Positions 25,191-33,447 of a stretch of DNA of 46,365 nucleotides are shown one piece after another. The translations under genes were made by a program, and so were the position numbers. The notes beneath the pieces are model-generated. The model worked only from the letters and a program-made list of their open reading frames with translations. It ran no database searches and was not told the origin of the DNA. The first letter of the stretch is position 1; every line of letters starts with the position of its first letter. Source of the stretch: Sphingomonas sp. (lineage in GTDB: Bacteria; Pseudomonadota; Alphaproteobacteria; Sphingomonadales; Sphingomonadaceae); NCBI GenBank assembly GCA_017418975.1, contig JAFOMG010000007.1, forward strand, positions 1 through 46,365, in the 5' to 3' direction.

Positions 25191-26680
25191 ACCGAGATGC
25201 TGAGGTCGCCGAGCGGCCAGCGGCCGCGCAGGCGATAGCCCAGCGCCTCCATTCGCTGCACCGCCAGCTGGTGCGATGCCATGCGCTCGCCGAAATAGAC
25301 CGGGCGCATCACCACGATCTCCGGCCGTTCAGCGGTGAAGATGCGGTCGATCTCCTGGAGCTGGTCCACGCCCAGCGCGCCATTCTCCCGCTCGCGCGAA
25401 AGATGGCTGGGGAAGACCCAGGGCGACACGGTGCAGCGGCCGGTATAGCCGTAGAGGATCGGATTGCCCGAATAGATGTACATGCAGCCCGGGCCGCGTC
25501 CGATGCCGTCGGCCAGTGCCTGGAGCTGCGCGGCGTTGCCGCGGTGCAATTTCACGCTGACCAGCCGGGCTTCGCCGCCGAGGGCCGCCACGAGCAGCAG
25601 CAGCGGCGCCACCCATTTGCGGCCGGTCTCGGTGCCGCCCAGATAGCCGGCGCAGCACAGGCTGGCGGGCAGCAGGACGGGCAGCGCATAGTGATTGAAC
25701 CAGGTGCCGAACACGAGCAGCCCGATCACCGCGGCGATGAGCCAGCCGAAGAGCAATGCCCGCACCGGATGCTCGCGGCGCTCGCCCACCGGCACATGGC
25801 GCGAGAGCCCGGAGACGATCAGCAGCGGCGCCAGCATCAGCGCCACTTCCAGGAAGTTGCGGATCAGCACCATCGGCGGATCGCTCTGCCGCGCCAGGAT
25901 CGAGCCGAAATTGGCATAGAACCACGGGTCGCCATGGCCGAGCAGGATGAACACCGCCCAGGCGGTGAGTGTGGGCAGCCAGACCGCCGCCGCCCAGAGC
26001 GCGCCGCGCCGCAGCACGTGCGCCATGCTGGTGCCCAGGCGCATCTCGTTCCACATCAGCCACAGGCCGATGAAGATCGCCTCGAAGACCACCGAATATT
26101 TGATCTGCATGGCCAGGCCGAGGATCAGCATCGCCGCGGTGGCGCGGTGGATGCGCCGGCGGTCGTCGCTCGCATCGTCGGGGCGCGGCACGATCAGCAG
26201 CACGGCCCAGGCCGTCAGCAGATTGTAGAAGACCGGCGCCTGCCCGCCCTGGCCGTCGGCGAAATTGAGCATGAGCAGATAGAGGAGCGCGGCAGGCAGG
26301 CCGCCACGGCTCCAGCCGGCCTTGTCGGCGAGCCGCCAGATCAGCAGCGCGGTGCCCACCACGGCGGCGAGCGCCATCGCCTGATAGACCCAGATCCCCG
26401 CCGGCGTGCCGAAGGCGGCCGGCAGCAGATAGACCAGGAACAGCCCGACCGGCTTGCGGTCCCAGACATCGACAAAGGGAACGGCACCGTGCAGCATCTG
26501 CTGTGCGGTGACGAGGTAGAATTCCTCATCGATATGGACGACGGGATTGCCAAAGGTGATCGCGCGCGCCGCCACGGCGGCGAGCAGCAGGATCGACCAG
26601 CGCGGCAAGGCGGCGATCGCGACGACCAGATCGGAAAGGCGAGCAGTCCGGCTCCCCAGCACTTCGGACTTGCTCGCCAT
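25127..26680 (-). CDS. ArnT/GT39-like polyprenyl-linked glycosyltransferase
   Basis: A 517-residue protein with about eleven to twelve membrane spans and a periplasmic C-terminal domain. The first loop after span 1 carries VVHIDEEFYLVTAQQMLHG, the acidic DEE position typical of GT-C enzymes (ArnT/PMT group), followed by VPFVDVWDRKPVGLFL. Such enzymes move a sugar from an undecaprenyl or dolichyl-type phosphate to lipid A, protein or another acceptor in the periplasm. ATG 26680 is chosen by family N-terminus despite a poor ribosome-binding site. It overlaps the convergent GT4 gene by 64 bases at its 3' end. Confidence 0.83.
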   Translation of the reverse strand: MASKSEVLGSRTARLSDLVVAIAALPRWSILLLAAVAARAITFGNPVVHIDEEFYLVTAQQMLHGAVPFVDVWDRKPVGLFLVYLLPAAFGTPAGIWVYQAMALAAVVGTALLIWRLADKAGWSRGGLPAALLYLLMLNFADGQGGQAPVFYNLLTAWAVLLIVPRPDDASDDRRRIHRATAAMLILGLAMQIKYSVVFEAIFIGLWLMWNEMRLGTSMAHVLRRGALWAAAVWLPTLTAWAVFILLGHGDPWFYANFGSILARQSDPPMVLIRNFLEVALMLAPLLIVSGLSRHVPVGERREHPVRALLFGWLIAAVIGLLVFGTWFNHYALPVLLPASLCCAGYLGGTETGRKWVAPLLLLVAALGGEARLVSVKLHRGNAAQLQALADGIGRGPGCMYIYSGNPILYGYTGRCTVSPWVFPSHLSRERENGALGVDQLQEIDRIFTAERPEIVVMRPVYFGERMASHQLAVQRMEALGYRLRGRWPLGDLSISVYALPAARTPAPPRLASSRPS

Positions 26681-26778
26681 CAGGAGCGCGGCGCCCCGGG
26701 CGGAAGGAGATGCAGCATGATTGTCGAAGGGACCCTTCCCGGTGAATTCTGACCCGTGCTTAGCGCCGCGCGCGCGCG

Positions 26779-26796
26779 CTGTCACGAACTCGCCAC
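26779..26796 (+). promoter_or_regulatory. Possible Pho box upstream of phoD
   Basis: Two 7-mers, ctgtcac (26779-26785) and tcgccac (26790-26796), are spaced by four bases, 46 bases before the phoD ATG. The first matches the PhoB half-site CTGTCAT at six of seven; the second matches at only three or four. The 11-base repeat period fits PhoB boxes. Tentative. Confidence 0.3.
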
Positions 26797-26842
26797 GAGA
26801 GCACGGCAAGGCTTGCGATGAAATAGTCCGGGAACGCTACAA

Positions 26843-28462
26843 ATGACGCTTCGCACCGATCGCCGCTCGCTTCTCCTCACCGGCACGCTGGGCCTTGGCG
26901 CGCTGGCCATTCCGGGCTTCTCGCTGGCCCAGGCGCTGGCCACGGGCTTCACGCATTCGGTCGCCAGCGGCGAGCCCGGGCAGGACACGATGCTGCTCTG
27001 GACCCGCTATGTTCCCGCCGATGGCGGCGCGGTGAAGCTCAGGGCCGAGATTTCGAAGACCGCGGATTTCGCGAAGATCGCCTCGGGCGGCGAGCAGATC
27101 ACCGGCCCGTGGCGCGACCACACCGCCAAGATCACCGTCGAGGGGCTCGAGCCGGGCACCAGCTATTTCTATCGCTTCGTCGGCCCCGATGGCAGCTTCT
27201 CGCCGGTGGGCCGGACGAAGACGCTGCCGGCGGGCAATGTCGGCCGCTTCGGCATCGGCGTCTTTTCCTGCGCGAACATGCCGTTCGGCTTCTTCAATGC
27301 CTATGGCCATGCCGCGGCACGCGCCGATATCGACCTGTGGGTGCATCTCGGCGACTATCTCTACGAATATAAGCGGGGCGGCTATGCGCCGGCCGGCGGC
27401 GCGGTGGCGGATCGCTGGCCCGAGCCGGCGACCGAGATGGTCCATCTCGCCGATTATCGCCTGCGCTATGCCAGCTATCGCAGCGATCCCGATCTGCAGG
27501 AACTGCACCGGGTCAAGCCGATGCTGATCCAGATGGACGATCACGAATCGACCAACAACAGCTGGGAAGGCGGCGCGCAGAACCATCAGCCGGACGAAGG
27601 CGACTGGAGCGTCCGCAAGGCGGCGGCGCTGCAGGCGTTCAAGGAATGGCTGCCGGTCTCGGAAACGCCCTGGGGCAGCTACGACATTGGCGGCCTGGCC
27701 ACGCTGTTCCGCACCGAGAGCCGCCTGCTGGCGCGCAGCGACGAGCCCGATCTCGCCCCGCTGTTCCGCTCCGCCGACGCGCAGAAGGCGCTGATCGCCT
27801 TTCGCGACGGCGAATTGCAGGATCCCGCGCGCACCATGCTCGGCACCGAGCAGGAGGTGTGGCTCGGCCATGCGCTGCGCAAGTCGGTGCGCGCCGGCCA
27901 GAAGTGGCAGCTGGTCGGCTTCGGCACGATCATGGGCAAGCAGCGCATGCCCGAGCAGGCGCTCGACTGGATCAAGCCCGATGCCCCGGCCCGCACCCGC
28001 GCCTATGTCCAGTCGGGCGTGATCGCCAGCAAGCTCGGCGTGCCGTCGGACCTCGACAATTGGGGCGGCTTCCCGGCGGCGCGCGCGCGCTTCCTAAAGT
28101 CCGCCCAGGCGGCGGGCGCGAACCTCGTCGTGCTGTGCGGCGACAGCCACAATGCCTGGGCGTTCGACCTGGGGCAGGACGGCAAGCCCGCCGGCGTGGA
28201 GTTCGCCGGCCACAGTGTCACCTCGCCGGGCTATGAGAACAGCACCACCACCGATCCGAAGATCATCGCCGCCGGCCTGGTCGCCGCCAATCCCGAGCTG
28301 AAATGGTGCGACACCAGCCGCCGCGGCTATATGGCGCTCACGCTCACGCCGGAAAAGGCGAGCAACGACTGGGTGTTCATGGACACGGTCACCCAGCGCA
28401 CCACCAAGGCCAGCGTGGGGCACACCGCGGTGGTGACGCGCGGCCGCAACGTGATGGCATAG
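26843..28462 (+). CDS. phoD: Alkaline phosphatase D (PhoD family)
   Basis: A 539-residue exported phosphodiesterase/phosphomonoesterase. The N-terminus has a Tat signal (TDRRSLLLTGTLGLGALAIPG), as expected for a metalloenzyme folded before export. An Ig-like N-terminal domain (about 35-130) precedes the catalytic domain with GIGVFSCANM, the metal site HLGDYLYEY, QMDDHESTNN and LCGDSHNAW. It would release phosphate from organic esters in the periplasm or outside. Its TAG stop at 28460-28462 lies in the left outer arm of the repeat that follows. A possible Pho box precedes it. Confidence 0.94.
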   Translation: MTLRTDRRSLLLTGTLGLGALAIPGFSLAQALATGFTHSVASGEPGQDTMLLWTRYVPADGGAVKLRAEISKTADFAKIASGGEQITGPWRDHTAKITVEGLEPGTSYFYRFVGPDGSFSPVGRTKTLPAGNVGRFGIGVFSCANMPFGFFNAYGHAAARADIDLWVHLGDYLYEYKRGGYAPAGGAVADRWPEPATEMVHLADYRLRYASYRSDPDLQELHRVKPMLIQMDDHESTNNSWEGGAQNHQPDEGDWSVRKAAALQAFKEWLPVSETPWGSYDIGGLATLFRTESRLLARSDEPDLAPLFRSADAQKALIAFRDGELQDPARTMLGTEQEVWLGHALRKSVRAGQKWQLVGFGTIMGKQRMPEQALDWIKPDAPARTRAYVQSGVIASKLGVPSDLDNWGGFPAARARFLKSAQAAGANLVVLCGDSHNAWAFDLGQDGKPAGVEFAGHSVTSPGYENSTTTDPKIIAAGLVAANPELKWCDTSRRGYMALTLTPEKASNDWVFMDTVTQRTTKASVGHTAVVTRGRNVMA

Positions 28463-28611
28463 GTTGGGGACGCATCTTTTCCTGTCCCTGCCCTGTTTTC
28501 CACCGTCATCCCGGCCGTGAGCCGGGATTCCGCTTCTTCTTCCGTGAGCGAGGCAGCGGGACCCCGGCTCAAGGCCGGGGTGGCGAAGGAAGAATGGGTA
28601 TCCTCAACCTA
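28460..28611. repeat. Nested palindromic repeat element, copy 2
   Basis: Inner arms lie at 28504-28534 and 28555-28585 (31 bases, few mismatches, 20-base loop). Outer arms lie at 28460-28470 (taggttgggga) and 28601-28611 (tcctcaaccta), inverted copies with one mismatch. The architecture matches copy 1. The left outer arm starts with the TAG stop of phoD (plus) and the right outer arm contains the TAG stop of ubiB (minus), so the element fills the whole space between two convergent genes and terminates both reading frames. Confidence 0.88.
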
Positions 28612-30111
28612 AAGCACCAGCGCCATGGCCAGGATCGCCGCCCCGCCCAGCAGCGCGGCCGCGATCCAGCCGGCACCGCGCCGGATCGCGGCGGCGGTCG
28701 CGGCGTCGTTCGGCGGCTCGGCCTCGATCCGCCGGATCGCGGCGCGCAGCAGCCGCGGCGCATCGTCGCCGAGCCCCGCCAGCGTCCAGGCGAGCATGCC
28801 GCCGCTCGCCGCCAGCCGCCCCGGCGCGAAGCGCGCCGCCACCAGCCGCGCCGCCGCCCGCCGGATCGCGTCGGACAGGTCGAAGCCCGGCGCGATGCGC
28901 GCGAGCACGCCGTCCATCGTCACAAACGCCTTGAACACCAGCAGCAGGTCCGGCGGCATCACCAGCCCTTCCTCGCGCAGCAGCCGCAGGAAATCGGGCA
29001 CCATCTCCGCCATGACGATGCGCCCGCCGCCATGCCGCTGGACGATCTGCTCGGCGGCGCGATCGATGCGGCCGCGCGGCACGCCATGCCCTTCGGACCA
29101 GAGCGCCAGCGTCTCCGCGAGCGCGCGCGGATTGCCCCAGGCCAGCGATAGCACGAAGCCCAGAAACTCCTCGCGCCGTCCCGGCCCGATATGGCCGATC
29201 GAGCCCAGGTCGAGCAGCGCCAGCCGGTCGCCGGGCAGGCAGAGCAGGTTGCCGGGGTGCGGATCGCCGTGAAAGCGGCCATGGACCAGCACCATCTCGA
29301 TGACGAGATCGGCGCCCAGCGCGGCGATCGCCGCGGGATCGATCCCGCGCGTTTCCAGTATTTCGGCCGAGAGCGGCTTCACGCCCTCGACATAGTCCAT
29401 CACCAGCAGCGTCTCGCTGGTCCATTGCCAGTGGATGCCGGGTACGAGCACGCCGGGCTGGCCCGCCAGGTCCTCGCGGATCCGATCGGCGTTGCGGCCT
29501 TCCTGGGTGAAGTCCAGCTCCTCGAGCATCGCCTGGCGCAGTTGCCGCGCCAGCGCCACCGGCTCGAAGCGCCGCGCCTCGGCGCTGCCCCGCTCGACCA
29601 GCGCGGCCAGCTCGGCGATCAGCCGCATGTCGGCCTCCATCGCGCGGCGGATGCCGGGGCGGCGGACCTTGAGCACGACTTCGCTTCCGTCCCTCAATCG
29701 GGCGCGATGGACCTGCGCCATCGACGCGGCGGCGAGCGGTACCGGATCGAAGCGCGCAAACGCGGCCTCGGGCGGCTCGCCCAGCGCTTCCTCCACGGCC
29801 GCGCGGATCGCCTCGAAGTCCAGCGTGGGCGCGTCGCTGTGCAGCAGCTCGAGCTCGGCGATCCATTCGGGGGGCAGCAGGTCGCCGCGCGTCGCGAGGA
29901 TCTGGCCGATCTTGACGAAGCTGGGGCCCAGCGCCTCGAGCGTCAGCCGGGTGCGGCGCGGGAGCGGGAGCGCGCCCGCCTCCGCCTCCGCCCCCTCGTT
30001 CGCGAAGCCCAGCCGGGCGAGCAGCACGCCCAGGCCGAAGCGCGCGGCCACGGCCGCGATCTCGCCCACCCGGTCGCGGTCGCGGGCAGTGGTGGCAATC
30101 AGCTTGATCAT
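28609..30111 (-). CDS. ubiB: UbiB/ABC1 family atypical kinase-ATPase
   Basis: A 500-residue membrane-attached protein needed for ubiquinone biosynthesis. The ABC1-specific KxGQ motif is at 67-70 (ALGPSFVKIGQILATRGDLLP); the nucleotide lysine is in SEVVLKVRRPG; the catalytic and metal stretches are HGDPHPGNLL and LALLDLGSIGH. The C-terminus ends in hydrophobic spans (GWIAAALLGGAAILAMALVL), as in UbiB. No ubiE or ubiJ is adjacent, so ABC1-family naming is safer than a strict UbiB assignment. A nearly equal open frame in another phase (28604-30121) is a GC-driven shadow. Confidence 0.88.
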   Translation of the reverse strand: MIKLIATTARDRDRVGEIAAVAARFGLGVLLARLGFANEGAEAEAGALPLPRRTRLTLEALGPSFVKIGQILATRGDLLPPEWIAELELLHSDAPTLDFEAIRAAVEEALGEPPEAAFARFDPVPLAAASMAQVHRARLRDGSEVVLKVRRPGIRRAMEADMRLIAELAALVERGSAEARRFEPVALARQLRQAMLEELDFTQEGRNADRIREDLAGQPGVLVPGIHWQWTSETLLVMDYVEGVKPLSAEILETRGIDPAAIAALGADLVIEMVLVHGRFHGDPHPGNLLCLPGDRLALLDLGSIGHIGPGRREEFLGFVLSLAWGNPRALAETLALWSEGHGVPRGRIDRAAEQIVQRHGGGRIVMAEMVPDFLRLLREEGLVMPPDLLLVFKAFVTMDGVLARIAPGFDLSDAIRRAAARLVAARFAPGRLAASGGMLAWTLAGLGDDAPRLLRAAIRRIEAEPPNDAATAAAIRRGAGWIAAALLGGAAILAMALVL

Positions 30112-30148
30112 GCGGCGCCAACGCCGGTCCGGCGCGAACGCTCCCGCG

Positions 30149-30634
30149 TCAGCCGGCGCGGCGCTCCAGCGCGAGCAGATATTCCTTGGCGTCCAGCCCG
30201 CCGGCGAAGCCGGTGAGCTTGCCCGTCGATCCGATCACCCGGTGGCACGGGGCAACGATCGAGATCGGGTTGCGTCCATTGGCGGCGCCGACCGCGCGCG
30301 ACGCCTTGGGGCGGCCCAGCTTCGCGGCGATCTCGCCATAGGAGCGAGTCTCGCCAAAGGGGATGGCGAGCAACTCGGCCCAGACGCTCTTCTGGAATTC
30401 GGTCCCGCGGAAATCCAGCGGCAGGTCGAACCGGGTGCGGGTGCCGGCGAAATATTCGCGCAGCTGGGTCTCGGCCGCGATCAGCACCGGATGCCCGGCA
30501 TCGCCGGTCGCTTCGTCCAGCTTCACTCGGTCGGGCGAGTCGTTCTCCCACAGGATCGCGACAAGGCCCTTGGCGCTGGCGACAAGGGTGAGCGCGCCGA
30601 CGGGCGAGGGGATGGTCTTGGTCGACAAGGTCAT
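30149..30634 (-). CDS. ogt: Methylated-DNA-protein-cysteine methyltransferase
   Basis: A 161-residue suicide DNA repair protein that transfers alkyl groups from O6-alkylguanine to its own cysteine. The acceptor is C130 in IVAPCHRVIGSTG. The helix-turn-helix arginine finger region is RSYGEIAAKLGRPKASRAVGAANGRNP, and the downstream GFAGGLDAKEYLL is conserved. Length fits the Ogt/single-domain class without an Ada N-terminal domain. It sits between pepN and ubiB on the same strand, 37 bases upstream of ubiB. Confidence 0.95.
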   Translation of the reverse strand: MTLSTKTIPSPVGALTLVASAKGLVAILWENDSPDRVKLDEATGDAGHPVLIAAETQLREYFAGTRTRFDLPLDFRGTEFQKSVWAELLAIPFGETRSYGEIAAKLGRPKASRAVGAANGRNPISIVAPCHRVIGSTGKLTGFAGGLDAKEYLLALERRAG

Positions 30635-30671
30635 GCTGTGTCTCCTTACCCCGCCGATATGGACGGCGGCC

Positions 30672-30689
30672 CCGGGAATCGCTTCCCGG
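30672..30689 (-). terminator. Short GC hairpin between pepN and ogt
   Basis: Seven-base arms (ccgggaa, ttcccgg) around a four-base loop lie 50 bases after the pepN stop in the minus direction and 38 bases before the ogt start. No T-run follows. It could be a weak terminator. The bases 30708-30735 next to it (gtcacccccgccttggccgggat) look like a degenerate arm of the repeat family found elsewhere in the window. Confidence 0.35.
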
Positions 30690-30738
30690 TGCCTGCGTTC
30701 AAAGCAAATACGTCACCCCCGCCTTGGCCGGGATGGCG

Positions 30739-33327
30739 CTAGTCCAGCGACTTGCTCGCCTGCTCGAACATGTCCTTGCTCAGGCCCGGCGTGGCGACGA
30801 TCCGCTCCAGCTCGGCGCGCATCCTGGCCGCGCGCGCCGCGTCGAAGCGCTTCCAGCGGCCGAGTGGCGGCACCAGCCTGGCCGCGGTCTGCGGATTGAG
30901 CCGGTCGAGCGCGATCAGCTGGTCGGCGACGAAGCGATAGCCGCGGCCCGAGGGATCGTGGAACGCGCGCTGGTTGACGCTGAACGCGCCGATCAGCGCC
31001 CGTGCGCGGTTCGGGTTGGCGAGCGTGAAGTCCTTGTGCGCCGCCAGCGCCTCGACCGCCCGGGCGGTATCGTCGCGCGACGAGAGCGCCTGGGTCTGGA
31101 ACCATTTGTCGAGCACCAGCGCATTGCCCTGGTAGCGCTGGTAGAAGGCCGCCAGCGCCGCCTCGCGCCGGTCCGAGTCGCCATTGACCAAAGTGGTCAG
31201 CGCGCCCTGGCGATCGGTCATGTTGTCCGCCGCCTCGAACTGGCCGAAGGCGAGCGCGGCGGCGTCGTCCGCGCCGCTCGCCGCGACATAGCCGAGCGCC
31301 ACCGTCTTCAGCCGCCGCGCGCCCTTGGCGGCCGGCGAATATTCGAAGCGATTGGCCTGCGCCCCGTCATAGGCGGCGCGCCACTCGCCCTCCAGCGCCT
31401 TGCCCAGGTCGGCGCGGAGCGCCTCGCGCGCCGCGAAGATCGCATCGGGATCGACCACGCCCATCTGGTCGCCGATGAAGCTGTCCGACGGCAGCAGCAC
31501 CGCTTCCGCGACGAATGCCTTGTCGAGCGCGGAATCGCGCAGGGTGTTCCGCACCGCCTCGATCACCGCGCCATGCTCGCCCCTGCCGCTGGTCACGGCG
31601 GCGACCAGCGTGTCGAGCATCAGCTGCTGCATCGCCTCGTAGCGGGCGAAGGGATCGTCGTCATGCGCGGAGAGGAAGGCGAGGTCACTCGCCGTGCGGT
31701 TGGTCTCGACGATCACCGGGGCGGAGAAACCGCGGTTGATCGAGAGCACCGGCGCCTCGGACAGATTCTCGAACAGGATCTCCTGCGCCGCGTCCTTGAG
31801 CAGGATCAGCTGCTCGTCGCACATCGGCCGCCCGGTAATCCCGCCGAACAGCTTGAGCCTGAGCGGCAGCACCATCGGCTCCTTGGCCGGCTGGCCCGGC
31901 GTCGGCGGTACGGCCTGGGCGAGCCTGAGGCGGGCGCGGCCGCCCTCCTGGCTCAGCGTCGCGGAGACGCGCGGCGTGCCCGCCTGGCTGTACCAGCGGC
32001 GGAACTGGGTCAGGTCCACCCCGCCGGCTTCCTCCATGCAGCGGACGAAATCCTCGCAGGTGGCGGCGGTGCCGTCGAACCGGTCGAAATACAGGTCGGT
32101 CGCGGCGCGGAACTTCTCGCGCCCCAGGATGGTCGACATCATCCGGATCACTTCGGCGCCCTTGTTGTAGATGGTCGCCGTGTAGAAGTTGGAGATCTCG
32201 ATATATTCGTCCGGGCGCACCGGATGGGCGAGCGGGCCGGCGTCCTCGGGGAATTGCGACGCGCGCAGACCGCGCACGTCCTCGATCCGCTTGACCGCCT
32301 TGCTGCCCTGGTCGCCGGAGAAGCTCTGGTCGCGGAAGACGGTGAAGCCTTCCTTCAGGCTGAGCTGGAACCAGTCGCGGCACGTGACGCGGTTGCCCGA
32401 CCAGTTGTGGAAATATTCGTGCGCCACCACCGCGGCGATCGCGTCGTAATCATAATCGGTGGCGGTGTCGGGATCGGCGAGGATGTAGCGGCTGTTGAAG
32501 ACGTTCAGCCCCTTGTTCTCCATCGCGCCGAAATTGAAGTCGTCCACCGCGACGATGTTGAACACGTCGAGGTCGTACTCGCGGCCATAGACGCTCTCGT
32601 CCCAGGCCATCGACAGCTTGAGCGCGTGCAGCGCGTGATCGGTCTTGGGCAAGTCGCCTTCGCGCACCCAGATGCCGAGATCGACCGTCCGCCCGGTCAT
32701 CGTGGTGAAGGTGCCGCGATTGGCGACCAGGTCGCCGGCGACCAGCGCGAACAGATAGCTCGGCTTGGGGAAGGGATCGTGCCACTCGGCCCAGTGGCGC
32801 CCGTCGCCCGCATCGCCCTGCGCGATCGGATCGCCGTTCGCCAGCAGCACCGGGAAGCGTGCCTGGTCGGCGGTCATCCGCACCTTGTACCTGGAGAGCA
32901 CGTCCGGCCGATCGGGGAAGAAGGTGATGCGGCGAAAGCCCTCTGCTTCGCACTGGGTGCAGAGCATGCCCGACGAGGCATAAAGGCCCTGCAGCTGGGT
33001 ATTGCGCTCGGGCGCGATCGTCACGACCGTCTCGATCTCGTGCGCGTCGCCGTCGAGCGGGATCACCAGGTCCGCGCCGTCCATGCGCCAGCCCTGGGCC
33101 TCGGCACCGTCGACCTTCACCGACTCCGCCGCCAGCCCGTCGCCGTTCAGCACCAGCGGCCGGTCGTGCGCGCCGCTGCGCGCCACCTTCAGCGTGGCGC
33201 GGACCCGCGTCGCCACCGGATCGAGATCGAAGTCGAGCGCGATCTCGGGAACCGTCCAGTCGGGCGCGCGATAATCCTCGCGGCGCGTGATGTGCGGAGT
33301 CTGCGGGGCGTTGGAAGCGTCTGCCAT
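30739..33327 (-). CDS. pepN: Aminopeptidase N (M1 family)
   Basis: An 862-residue zinc aminopeptidase, the usual length for proteobacterial PepN, cytoplasmic (no signal peptide). The exopeptidase motif GAMEN is at 267-271 and the zinc site is HEYFH (303-307) with the third ligand E326 in LSLKEGFTVFRD. The C-terminal helical domain completes the monomer. It trims N-terminal residues from peptides. The start at 33327 (MADASNAPQTPHITRREDYRAP) matches the family; the open frame extends much further upstream through the M28 genes but that is non-coding. It diverges from three secreted M28 peptidases, a peptide-utilisation neighbourhood. Confidence 0.96.
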   Translation of the reverse strand: MADASNAPQTPHITRREDYRAPDWTVPEIALDFDLDPVATRVRATLKVARSGAHDRPLVLNGDGLAAESVKVDGAEAQGWRMDGADLVIPLDGDAHEIETVVTIAPERNTQLQGLYASSGMLCTQCEAEGFRRITFFPDRPDVLSRYKVRMTADQARFPVLLANGDPIAQGDAGDGRHWAEWHDPFPKPSYLFALVAGDLVANRGTFTTMTGRTVDLGIWVREGDLPKTDHALHALKLSMAWDESVYGREYDLDVFNIVAVDDFNFGAMENKGLNVFNSRYILADPDTATDYDYDAIAAVVAHEYFHNWSGNRVTCRDWFQLSLKEGFTVFRDQSFSGDQGSKAVKRIEDVRGLRASQFPEDAGPLAHPVRPDEYIEISNFYTATIYNKGAEVIRMMSTILGREKFRAATDLYFDRFDGTAATCEDFVRCMEEAGGVDLTQFRRWYSQAGTPRVSATLSQEGGRARLRLAQAVPPTPGQPAKEPMVLPLRLKLFGGITGRPMCDEQLILLKDAAQEILFENLSEAPVLSINRGFSAPVIVETNRTASDLAFLSAHDDDPFARYEAMQQLMLDTLVAAVTSGRGEHGAVIEAVRNTLRDSALDKAFVAEAVLLPSDSFIGDQMGVVDPDAIFAAREALRADLGKALEGEWRAAYDGAQANRFEYSPAAKGARRLKTVALGYVAASGADDAAALAFGQFEAADNMTDRQGALTTLVNGDSDRREAALAAFYQRYQGNALVLDKWFQTQALSSRDDTARAVEALAAHKDFTLANPNRARALIGAFSVNQRAFHDPSGRGYRFVADQLIALDRLNPQTAARLVPPLGRWKRFDAARAARMRAELERIVATPGLSKDMFEQASKSLD

Positions 33328-33447
33328 GGTGCCTCGGATATAAGGGCAAGCTCGGCGCTCGCCACCTTGAAAATCTGCCGGCTTGCGCCTGCGCCAAGCC
33401 GTGCTACCGAAGCGATATACCGAGTTGCCGCCGAGAGGTTCCCCCAC

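Noticed and set aside
28604..30121. 505-codon minus-strand frame overlapping ubiB in another phase
   Set aside because: It gives an Arg/Ala/Gly-rich product, while the other phase has all ABC1/UbiB motifs. High GC at third positions explains the shadow frame.
30724..33447. Very long plus-strand open frame running antisense through the whole pepN gene and in frame with the first M28 peptidase (4.4 kb in total)
   Set aside because: The portion over pepN reads as Arg/Ala/Gly/His-rich low-complexity protein without family features, as expected opposite a GC-rich gene. The M28 protein has a clear signal peptide start at 33448.
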